Positions 5,447 through 10,928 of a stretch of 10,928 bases of DNA are shown one piece after another. The position numbers and the translations under genes were made by a program. Location: positions 1-10,928 of the forward strand of contig CALFMA010000554.1 of the NCBI GenBank assembly GCA_937880065.1, written 5' to 3'. Origin of the DNA: an uncultured Ruminococcus sp. (GTDB lineage: Bacteria; Bacillota_A; Clostridia; Oscillospirales; Ruminococcaceae). The notes beneath the pieces were generated by a model that was given only the letters and a program-made list of their open reading frames with translations, was not told the origin of the DNA and searched no databases. The first letter of the stretch is position 1. Every line of letters begins with the position of its first letter.

Positions 5447-6673
5447 ATGAAAGAAAAGAGAATTTCGTTCTGTCAAGGTAAGGGTAGCCTTACACATAAT
5501 AATCGGGAATTCATTGCGGAGAATATTGACCGAAACAGAATCAAGGATAATGTTACATTTATCCGTCAGGATTTGGGTGAGGCTTACAACCAGCTTTTCG
5601 CTGAATCGACAGAGCGTTATAATGCAAAACAAAAGCGAAATGACAGAAAAATTCACGGTACATATTATGAAAGCTTATTTCATCAGAAACCGTCAAATAC
5701 AGTTGTTACAGCTGCCGACAAACGAAAAAGCTTTTACGAGGACGTTGTACAAATCGGTAAAATGGATGATTCGGGAGTCGGTACAGAGGATGCTGAACTT
5801 GTTGCAGAATGTCTGAAAGAATATATGAAAGATTTTCAATCAAGAAATCCAAACTTTTATGTTTTCAATGCAGTTCTGCATATGGATGAAGCTACACCGC
5901 ATCTGCACATTGACTATATCCCCATAGCACACCACAAACGTGGGCAGGATATCCAGAATGGTATCGCAAAGGCTTTGGAAGAAATGGGATACGGTACGGG
6001 TAAACAAGCTATTGCCCGTTGGAGAGCAGCTGAGGTTGAAGTGCTGAATAAAATTTGCCTTGAACATGGAATTGAACCGCTGCCGCCTGAAAAGTCCAGA
6101 GGCAGCCTTGAAGTAGCTGAGTACAAGGAGCAGATGAAAAAGGTTGATGAACTTGCTTCTATTGAAAAAGAAAAGAGGTCTGCTGTTGCATATCTTGAAT
6201 CAGAAATGGATGAAAAAGCTGATAAACTTGTGGAAATCAATGCAGAACTTGATGCGGTAGAGAAAAAACAAGTTAAGCTGATAGATATTGACAGCGTTGA
6301 AACGAAAAAGTCTGTTTTCGGCGGTAAGGTTACTGTTTCAAAAGAGGATTATGAAACTCTATCTGACTTGGCGAAAAAGCATGTTATAAATACCAAGCAG
6401 ACAAAAAAGCTGAAATCCGAAAATGCTGAACTTCGCAAAGAAAATGCAGAATTGAGAAAGCTTGCAGAAAAGCAAAATGCTGAACTTGAAAAATACAGAC
6501 AGCCTGCGACTTTCTCACGTGAAAATCTGAGTAAAAGCAATCAGCGAATTTCAAAGCAAGAAGATTTAACACGCAAACTTAAAAGAGCAATGATAGTTAT
6601 TGAAAAATACGGTTTGAAAGCCGAATATGAAAAGACAAAATTTAATTCAACCAATAGATTTGAATTAGAATAG
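5447..6673 (+). CDS. mobV: MobV-family relaxase (plasmid mobilization/recombination protein)
   Basis: The 408-aa protein has the signature of MobV (Pre/Mob) relaxases: the N-terminal QGKGSLTHNNRE (10-21), RKIHGTYYESLF (67-78), and the metal-binding motif HMDEATPHLHIDYIP (145-159) in which His145, His152 and His154 should hold the divalent metal. Such enzymes nick one strand at oriT and stay covalently bound to the 5' end to lead transfer, using the conjugation machinery of another element. From about residue 225 to 365 the protein is a Lys/Glu-rich coiled coil (ELRKENAELRKLAEKQNAEL), typical of the family. GAGG about 6 bases upstream supports the ATG. It follows the GTGACGG repeat region, its likely target, and is followed after 11 bases by the TnpV-like gene. 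Confidence 0.93.
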   Translation: MKEKRISFCQGKGSLTHNNREFIAENIDRNRIKDNVTFIRQDLGEAYNQLFAESTERYNAKQKRNDRKIHGTYYESLFHQKPSNTVVTAADKRKSFYEDVVQIGKMDDSGVGTEDAELVAECLKEYMKDFQSRNPNFYVFNAVLHMDEATPHLHIDYIPIAHHKRGQDIQNGIAKALEEMGYGTGKQAIARWRAAEVEVLNKICLEHGIEPLPPEKSRGSLEVAEYKEQMKKVDELASIEKEKRSAVAYLESEMDEKADKLVEINAELDAVEKKQVKLIDIDSVETKKSVFGGKVTVSKEDYETLSDLAKKHVINTKQTKKLKSENAELRKENAELRKLAEKQNAELEKYRQPATFSRENLSKSNQRISKQEDLTRKLKRAMIVIEKYGLKAEYEKTKFNSTNRFELE

Positions 6674-6684
6674 GAGTGTTTAAT

Positions 6685-7089
6685 ATGATAATCAGAAGCA
6701 AAGATAAGATTAATGTAAATGGCAAAAACAATCCAGTTTGGATTCTCGACACCGATGCCTTGACCGTCACCCAAAACACACCCGATGCCGAGCCGAACGT
6801 GACGATATTCAACTCCGACCATATCAAGTATCATCTGCACTATTCTGCTGAGTACCGTCCTGCAAGGCTGATAAAACTTGTCAACGACGGAACGATTCTC
6901 AGCTACCTGACCAATCTTGACCATTCTGTAACAGAAGCCATTGAACGTCAGGTCGGAATGATGCTCAAAAATGATACAGAGTATCTCAGAGCTGTGGCGG
7001 TCGGAGATCTTGCAAAAGCGAGAGGTCTGGAGAATATGGATCGCCTATGTGCAAGAGGGCCTATATATGCGGCTATGGTGTATGTATGA
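6685..7089 (+). CDS. TnpV-like transposon-associated protein
   Basis: The 134-aa protein has the pattern of the small TnpV family seen in clostridial transposons: a HLHYSAEYRPARLIKLV segment (50-66), then GTILSYLTNLDHSVTEAIERQV (69-90), MML (92-94) and a C-terminal LCARGPIYAAMVYV (121-134). It is more divergent than typical members, especially in the first 45 residues, so the call is tentative. The function of TnpV is not established. The start is at 6685, with TAGGAG eight bases upstream; a GTG at 6676 lies inside that ribosome binding site and is rejected. The gene is the last of the plus-strand operon and is followed by a terminator. No transposase accompanies it. Confidence 0.5.
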   Translation: MIIRSKDKINVNGKNNPVWILDTDALTVTQNTPDAEPNVTIFNSDHIKYHLHYSAEYRPARLIKLVNDGTILSYLTNLDHSVTEAIERQVGMMLKNDTEYLRAVAVGDLAKARGLENMDRLCARGPIYAAMVYV

Positions 7090-7113
7090 TGCTGTGATTT
7101 TTCCATAAACAAC

Positions 7114-7149
7114 AAGCCGAAGGATTCAACGTGAGTCCTTCGGCTTTAT
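7114..7149. terminator. Bidirectional rho-independent terminator
   Basis: Perfect 11-bp arms AAGCCGAAGGA (7114-7124) and TCCTTCGGCTT (7136-7146) enclose an 11-base loop, followed by TATTTTG. It ends the mobilization operon. It also overlaps the stop codon of the convergent XRE gene (7146-7148) and so probably ends that transcript too. Confidence 0.85.
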
Positions 7150-7505
7150 TTTGTGAGCTCGGCTGTTATTTTTCCAAGTACTGCAAATTGCTCTTGCGTG
7201 AGCTGCCTTCCAATTTGGGCATTCTTGACACGATAGCTATCGACCAGGGCTTTGACTGTTTCGGTCTGTGCTTCGGTCAGTCCGTGAGTTGAAAGCGTAC
7301 CCTGATGTTTCATACCGCATAGGGTATCCATTGAAATGTTGAAAATGCTGGCAATAGAGCGTAACGTTTCAAATGGTGGTGTCATGAGATTAGCTTCATA
7401 TTTACTGATCGTTCCCTCAGTGACATCAAGCAATTCTCCAAGCTTTTTCTGCGTTATATTCCGTTCTTTGCGTAATGATCTTATCAATGCTCCAAGATCG
7501 TACAC
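7146..7505 (-). CDS. XRE-family regulator, likely controller of the adenine methylation module
   Basis: The 119-aa protein has a clear helix-turn-helix at residues 4-61: LGALIRSLRKERNITQKKLGELL, then VTEGTISKYEANLMTPP, then IFNISMDTLCG. A second half (70-119), HGLTEAQTETVKALVDSYR onward, may be a dimerization helix pair. The start is a GTG at 7505, preceded by an in-frame stop and by GGAGG with about 9-base spacing, so no longer form is possible. It diverges from the EcoRI-type methyltransferase, whose promoter overlaps this region, and so probably works like a controller protein of a restriction-modification system. That role is inferred from position. Confidence 0.85.
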   Translation of the reverse strand: MYDLGALIRSLRKERNITQKKLGELLDVTEGTISKYEANLMTPPFETLRSIASIFNISMDTLCGMKHQGTLSTHGLTEAQTETVKALVDSYRVKNAQIGRQLTQEQFAVLGKITAELTK

Positions 7506-7537
7506 TTACCATCACCTCCGATTTTCCCTATTGGAAT

Positions 7538-7543
7538 ATTATA
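7538..7543 (-). promoter_or_regulatory. Candidate -10 element of the XRE gene
   Basis: The minus strand reads TATAAT here, 33 bases upstream of the GTG start. No convincing -35 lies 16-18 bp further upstream, so the promoter may be weak or depend on an activator. It is only about a dozen bases from the -35 of the divergent methyltransferase promoter. Confidence 0.4.
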
Positions 7544-7554
7544 ACCGATTTTAC

Positions 7555-7583
7555 TTGCCAAATTCGACAGTTTGTGCTATAAT
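7555..7583 (+). promoter_or_regulatory. Promoter of the adenine methyltransferase/DUF262-HNH operon
   Basis: TTGCCA (7555-7560) and TATAAT (7578-7583) are spaced by 17 bp, with an extended -10 TG at 7575-7576. Transcription would start near 7590, giving a leader of about 60 bases. The core GCAAGT occurs in inverted form over the -35 (7553-7558) and directly at 7597-7602 and 7628-7633, so these may be binding sites for the divergent XRE protein. Confidence 0.75.
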
Positions 7584-7649
7584 ATATTCTATACAAGCAA
7601 GTTTTATATCTAAATCTTTCATTAGATGCAAGTTTAGCGGAGGTACGAT

Positions 7650-8813
7650 ATGGCAAATAATAACAAAGCGCTATCCGCAGCGGGACAGGCTAAGAAGGAT
7701 GAGTTTTACACACAGCTTGTTGATATAGAAAACGAGCTACGACATTATAAGGAGCATTTTAAGAGAAAAGTCGTATTTTGCAACTGCGATGATCCTTATG
7801 AGAGCAACTTTTTCAAATACTTTGCTATCAACTTCAATCACTTAGGACTGAAAAAGCTGATATGCACTTGTTATGCTGGTTCTCCTGTCGTATATACACA
7901 ACTGAGTCTGTTCGGAAACGAGGAAATTATAGGAGAAGAACCATCTGACAAGAAACCTTATAAAATTGAGATTACCCACGTGAATGATCTAAACGGTGAC
8001 GGTGCTGTTGATCTAACTGATGTAGAACTGCTACTTCGTTCAGTAGATGGGAAACCCACACTTCTTGAAGGCGACGGTGATTTCAGATCTCAGGAATGTA
8101 TTGAACTTCTAAAACAGGCAGACATCGTGGTTACAAACCCACCGTTTTCTCTTTTCCGTGAGTATGTAGCACAACTTATGAAATATGATAAACAATTTTT
8201 GATTATTGGAAGTCAAAACAATGTTACTTATAAAGAAATTTTTCCGCTGTTAAAAGACAATAAACTATGGCTCGGATATAAATCAGGTGATATGGCCTTT
8301 ACTGTTCCAGATAGTTATGAAGCACGAGAAACTCGCTTTTGGATTGATGAAAACGGTCAGAAATGGCGCAGTATGGGAAACATCTGTTGGTTCACAAATT
8401 TGGATATAAAGAAAAGACATGAAGAATTCGTGCTTTTCAGAAATTATTCAGCAGATAAGTATCCTCGTTATGATAATTATAATGCTATCGAAGTAAGTAA
8501 AGTTTCTGAAATTCCATGTGATTATACTGGTACAATGGGAGTTCCTATAACATTTCTTGATAAGTACAATCCAGAACAGTTTGAAATACTTGGGATTAAT
8601 GCTGGGAGAGACGAATTTGAATGTAGACCAACTAAACGATATGTTAATCCTATACAGCATAATCCCAATGGCACAGTAACAAACGGAAGTAAAGCAAATA
8701 CAAGATCAACACTTTTACTTGCTTCAACTCCAAACACAATATATTATACTGCTGATAATGCAGAGAAACCATTTACCATAACTTATGCAAGAATCTTTAT
8801 TAGAAAGAGGTAA
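7650..8813 (+). CDS. EcoRI-family adenine-specific DNA methyltransferase
   Basis: The 387-aa protein matches the EcoRI methylase family. Its N-terminal KKDEFYTQL (15-23) is followed by VVFCNCDDPYESNFFKYFA (41-59), the AdoMet-binding side, then GDGDFRSQECIELLKQADIV (141-160) and the catalytic NPPF at 163-166. It should methylate the N6 of an adenine in a specific DNA site. It is longer than EcoRI methylase (about 326 aa); part of the extra length is an insert around 85-140 that holds DLNGDGAVDLTDVELLLR (113-130), a dockerin/EF-hand-like loop. GGAGG six bases before the ATG supports the start. The DUF262-HNH gene follows after six bases, so both are made together, probably as modification and restriction partners. 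The target site cannot be read from the protein. Confidence 0.92.
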   Translation: MANNNKALSAAGQAKKDEFYTQLVDIENELRHYKEHFKRKVVFCNCDDPYESNFFKYFAINFNHLGLKKLICTCYAGSPVVYTQLSLFGNEEIIGEEPSDKKPYKIEITHVNDLNGDGAVDLTDVELLLRSVDGKPTLLEGDGDFRSQECIELLKQADIVVTNPPFSLFREYVAQLMKYDKQFLIIGSQNNVTYKEIFPLLKDNKLWLGYKSGDMAFTVPDSYEARETRFWIDENGQKWRSMGNICWFTNLDIKKRHEEFVLFRNYSADKYPRYDNYNAIEVSKVSEIPCDYTGTMGVPITFLDKYNPEQFEILGINAGRDEFECRPTKRYVNPIQHNPNGTVTNGSKANTRSTLLLASTPNTIYYTADNAEKPFTITYARIFIRKR

Positions 8814-8819
8814 GCCTTT

Positions 8820-9914
8820 ATGAAAATTGAACTGAAAGAGATTACCGTCTGTGACATCGCATATGGTTATCAAGATAGTGCAGAGAAAGGAGTAACTGGT
8901 TATGGCGGTAAACTGAATATTAGACCTGCGTTTCAGCGTGAGTTCGTCTATGGGCAGAAGGAGAGAGATGCCGTTCTTGATACTGTCATCAAAGGCTTCC
9001 CACTGAATGTTATGTATTGGTGTGCGACCGATGACGGCACATTTGAACTTCTGGACGGACAACAACGCACGATCAGCTTGTGTCAGTATATAAGTGGCGA
9101 TTTTTCTATCAATAACCGCTATTTTCATAGTCTGACCGCAACGGAACAAAAACAGATTCTTGATTACAAGCTCATGATCTACATCTGCACTGGAAATGAT
9201 AAGGAAAAGCTCGACTGGTTCAGAACAATCAACATTGCAGGTGTGCAATTATCAAATCAGGAGCTTCGGAATGCAGTTTATTCAGGTACTTGGGTTTCTG
9301 ATGCAAAACGATATTTCAGCAAGAATGGCTGTGCCGCTGTCAAAATCGGAGATAAGCTCCTGTCAGGAAAAATGATACGCCAGGAATACCTTGAAACCGC
9401 TATCGAGTGGATTGCTCTGCCCGAAGAAAAATCGGTTGACTTTTATATGTCCAAACACCAACATGATAGCACCGCCGCTCCGCTGTGGATGTATTTCCAG
9501 AACGTAATTAACTGGGTAAATACGATATTCCCCAAATGGCGTAAGGAGATGAAGGGGCTAGATTGGGGAAGACTCTATCATGAGCATAAGAGTGATGCAC
9601 TCGATCCTGCTGCATTGGAGACAAAAATAACCGCTCTCATGGCAGACAAAGAAGTCACCAAGAAAAGCGGAATTTATGAGTATTTGCTGACAGGAAAAGA
9701 AAAATACCTAAGCCTGCGCCAATTTGATGTTGAGGATACTCGCACAGCATACGAACAGCAGCAAGGCATCTGCCCGATCTGCGGTCAGCACTTTGACTTT
9801 GAGAAGATGCACGCCGATCATATCAAGCCCTGGCACGCAGGCGGCAAGACCGTTCCGGAGAACTTGCAGATGCTGTGCAGGGATTGTAATTTGAAGAAGT
9901 CGGGGCAGGAATAA
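8820..9914 (+). CDS. DUF262 and HNH endonuclease protein (probable restriction partner)
   Basis: The 364-aa protein joins two domains. Residues 30-160 are DUF262 (the GmrS/ParB-like NTPase fold): FQREFVYG (38-45), VIKGFPLNVMYW (56-67), LDGQQRT (78-84) with the DGQQR motif, and INIAGVQLSNQELRNAVYSG (137-156). The C-terminus (318-357) is an HNH nuclease: CPIC (318-321), HADHIKPWH with His334, Asn348 and CRDC (353-356), the four cysteines likely holding zinc. The same pairing of DUF262 with a nuclease occurs in GmrSD, BrxU and SspE, which use NTP-driven cleavage of foreign DNA. The start, six bases after the methyltransferase stop, has AGAAAGAGG upstream. By context it should cleave DNA according to the methylation set by its partner; whether it attacks unmethylated DNA or needs the mark as a guide is unknown. 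The 3' half is visibly more GC-rich than the 5' half. Confidence 0.88.
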   Translation: MKIELKEITVCDIAYGYQDSAEKGVTGYGGKLNIRPAFQREFVYGQKERDAVLDTVIKGFPLNVMYWCATDDGTFELLDGQQRTISLCQYISGDFSINNRYFHSLTATEQKQILDYKLMIYICTGNDKEKLDWFRTINIAGVQLSNQELRNAVYSGTWVSDAKRYFSKNGCAAVKIGDKLLSGKMIRQEYLETAIEWIALPEEKSVDFYMSKHQHDSTAAPLWMYFQNVINWVNTIFPKWRKEMKGLDWGRLYHEHKSDALDPAALETKITALMADKEVTKKSGIYEYLLTGKEKYLSLRQFDVEDTRTAYEQQQGICPICGQHFDFEKMHADHIKPWHAGGKTVPENLQMLCRDCNLKKSGQE

Positions 9915-9936
9915 TAGAATATATATTCGAATTCCC

Positions 9937-9965
9937 TTGAAATAATATGGGTATTGTGGTATAAT
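9937..9965 (+). promoter_or_regulatory. Strong sigma-A promoter of the DUF6414-like unit
   Basis: TTGAAA (9937-9942) and a perfect TATAAT (9960-9965) are spaced by 17 bp, with an extended -10 TG at 9957-9958. Transcription should start near 9972, about 55 bases before the ATG at 10027. This shows that the next genes form a unit separate from the DUF262-HNH operon. Confidence 0.8.
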
Positions 9966-10026
9966 GTAGATATACTGGATAGCTGTATTGTTTCAGGGGA
10001 TTCTTTGTTTAATGGAGGGCTTACAT

Positions 10027-10857
10027 ATGAAAAATATGTTTAATATCTACTACATTAACTATGAAAAAGCAACCGAGATTTCTATGCTAATAGATAATCA
10101 AGTAATTGAATCTATAACTAGAACCAAAGGAAAAGAGACTTCTGCCGAGGGCGAGGGAGATGTTTCTACCGATCCATTAGCTAAAATTCCATTAATTGGA
10201 AAACATATTCCTTCATTTTCTTTTGATGGAAGTTTATCACATAGTAGGTCAAAGCAAGTTGAAGATACAATAAAGGTTGTAAGTACCAAATCAACTATGC
10301 TTCGTCCTCTATATGAAAAGGCAACAGAGGTAAAAAAGCTATCTGATAGTAAAGTGGGAAATCTAATAAAGATCAAAGGCGTTAATCTTTCAGTTGTTAA
10401 TCTTTCTGATGTGCTTGCCATAAAAACCCTTCTGAACGGTTTGATTAAGCAGATTCCAGTTAATGATGACAATCTTGATTTGACATCTATTTTCCCCGTA
10501 TTATTTAAAGATTCTACATATGTTATTGAAGGAAAATTCAAACAGAAAATTGACGATATTGAAGAATTCATTATTAAAATACCTATGAATTCTGAGGCTG
10601 AATTGGAAAGTAGCTATAGCGTATCAGATCTTGAAATAGGTGATGTTACGGTTATTGGAATTTATCGTGGAAAATTCGATAAAAAACTAATTCTAGAAAA
10701 ATCCAATATAATGATGGCTTTGAATAATGCTCCAACAACAGAAAGCAGTGATGACGGTTCGGATATTGAAGATGGTAGTTCGGATCAAACGTCCAATAAT
10801 GCTGGAAAAGTTCATTATATCGATGTAATATCAATTATTCAGGAATTGAATCTATGA
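10027..10857 (+). CDS. DUF6414-like protein of unknown function
   Basis: The 276-aa soluble protein begins MKNMFNIYYINYEKATEIS, a hydrophobic strand followed by a helix. Next comes a Gly/Glu/Ser stretch (about 34-75), then a helical segment VEDTIKVVSTKSTMLRPLYEK (78-98). The middle holds KGVNLSVVNLSDVLAIKTLL (117-136) and the end KVHYIDVISIIQEL (261-274). An acidic low-complexity linker (239-258) comes before the end. The order of opening strand, glycine-rich linker and conserved mid-part recalls DUF6414 proteins, but only by overall pattern, so this is tentative. No catalytic motif, signal peptide or membrane segment is visible. The ATG at 10027 has GGAGG about seven bases upstream; an earlier TTG at 9988 and an ATG at 10012 are in frame but less well placed. 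It has its own promoter and is probably co-transcribed with the next gene. Confidence 0.65.
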   Translation: MKNMFNIYYINYEKATEISMLIDNQVIESITRTKGKETSAEGEGDVSTDPLAKIPLIGKHIPSFSFDGSLSHSRSKQVEDTIKVVSTKSTMLRPLYEKATEVKKLSDSKVGNLIKIKGVNLSVVNLSDVLAIKTLLNGLIKQIPVNDDNLDLTSIFPVLFKDSTYVIEGKFKQKIDDIEEFIIKIPMNSEAELESSYSVSDLEIGDVTVIGIYRGKFDKKLILEKSNIMMALNNAPTTESSDDGSDIEDGSSDQTSNNAGKVHYIDVISIIQELNL

Positions 10858-10872
10858 TAAAGGAATCTAACT

Positions 10873-10928
10873 ATGGATAAAAAGATAATATATGAATACG
10901 ATCGAAGGAATCGGGATGCATTTACTCC
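10873..10928 (+). CDS. Start of an unidentified gene (partial, runs off the window)
   Basis: An ATG at 10873 opens a frame encoding MDKKIIYEYDRRNRDAFT to the window end. AGGAA at 10861-10865 with 7-base spacing is a plausible ribosome binding site, and the ATG is only 15 bases after the stop of the DUF6414-like gene, so the two are likely in one operon. The 18 visible residues are too few to name a family. Confidence 0.6.
   Translation, partial: MDKKIIYEYDRRNRDAFT

Noticed and set aside
5258..5656. 132-aa open frame on the minus strand across the repeat region and MobV start
   Set aside because: It is antisense to the MobV N-terminus, which has clear family motifs, and covers the hairpins; no domain is recognised.
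6676..6684. GTG start for the TnpV-like gene
   Set aside because: The GTG overlaps the TAGGAG ribosome binding site that serves the ATG at 6685.
8724..9248. 174-aa open frame on the minus strand
   Set aside because: It is antisense to the methyltransferase end and the DUF262 domain, both of which are well supported.
9917..9928. Palindrome GAATATATATTC as a terminator after the DUF262-HNH gene
   Set aside because: It is all AT within the stem apart from the ends, has no proper loop or T-run, and would be too weak.
10098..10571. 157-aa open frame on the minus strand
   Set aside because: It is opposite the DUF6414-like gene, which has a strong promoter and ribosome binding site; the antisense product is Ser-rich without motifs.

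Overview
The window looks like a mobile, defence-rich stretch of a low-GC Gram-positive genome (Bacillota, most likely a gut-type Clostridia). This is inferred from AGGAG-type ribosome binding sites, consensus sigma-A promoters, AT-rich intergenic DNA, a MobV-type mobilization module and a TnpV-like protein. No rRNA, tRNA, CRISPR array or complete insertion sequence was found, and no integrase or transposase is visible.

Layout. (1) 1-700: the tail of an unidentified gene, a strong hairpin terminator, a small minus-strand protein and a divergent XRE-type regulator that is cut off at its 3' end. (2) 645-3501, minus strand: a compact operon transcribed leftward in the order XRE regulator, Vsr mismatch endonuclease, complete C5-cytosine methyltransferase, second C5-cytosine methyltransferase. 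The last gene has lost its C-terminal third where it runs into the truncated regulator from region 1. No partner restriction endonuclease is present. (3) 3502-3762: a divergent control region with two sigma-A promoters and a family of ATGCAAT sites, including a perfect 18-bp palindrome that fills the promoter spacer. (4) 3763-7089, plus strand: a mobilization/maintenance module made of an excisionase-like DNA-binding protein, a RepA-like RecA-fold ATPase, about 290 bp of GTGACGG/CCGTCAC repeats and hairpins (candidate oriT or origin), a MobV relaxase and a TnpV-like protein, closed by a terminator. (5) 7146-9914: a second regulated defence-like module in which an XRE regulator diverges from a two-gene operon of an EcoRI-type adenine methyltransferase and a DUF262-HNH nuclease. 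(6) 9937-10928: a separate transcription unit with a near-consensus promoter, a DUF6414-like protein and the start of a further gene that leaves the window.

How the parts fit together. The mobilization genes plus two methylation-based modules suggest an integrated mobilizable element or defence island. Each module has its own XRE-type switch with candidate operators. The two convergent, 3'-truncated genes at about 690 point to a deletion or recombination that may have removed a restriction gene. The most promising candidate for a poorly described system is the adenine methyltransferase plus DUF262-HNH pair, which looks like a modification-sensing restriction system, followed by the DUF6414-like unit.
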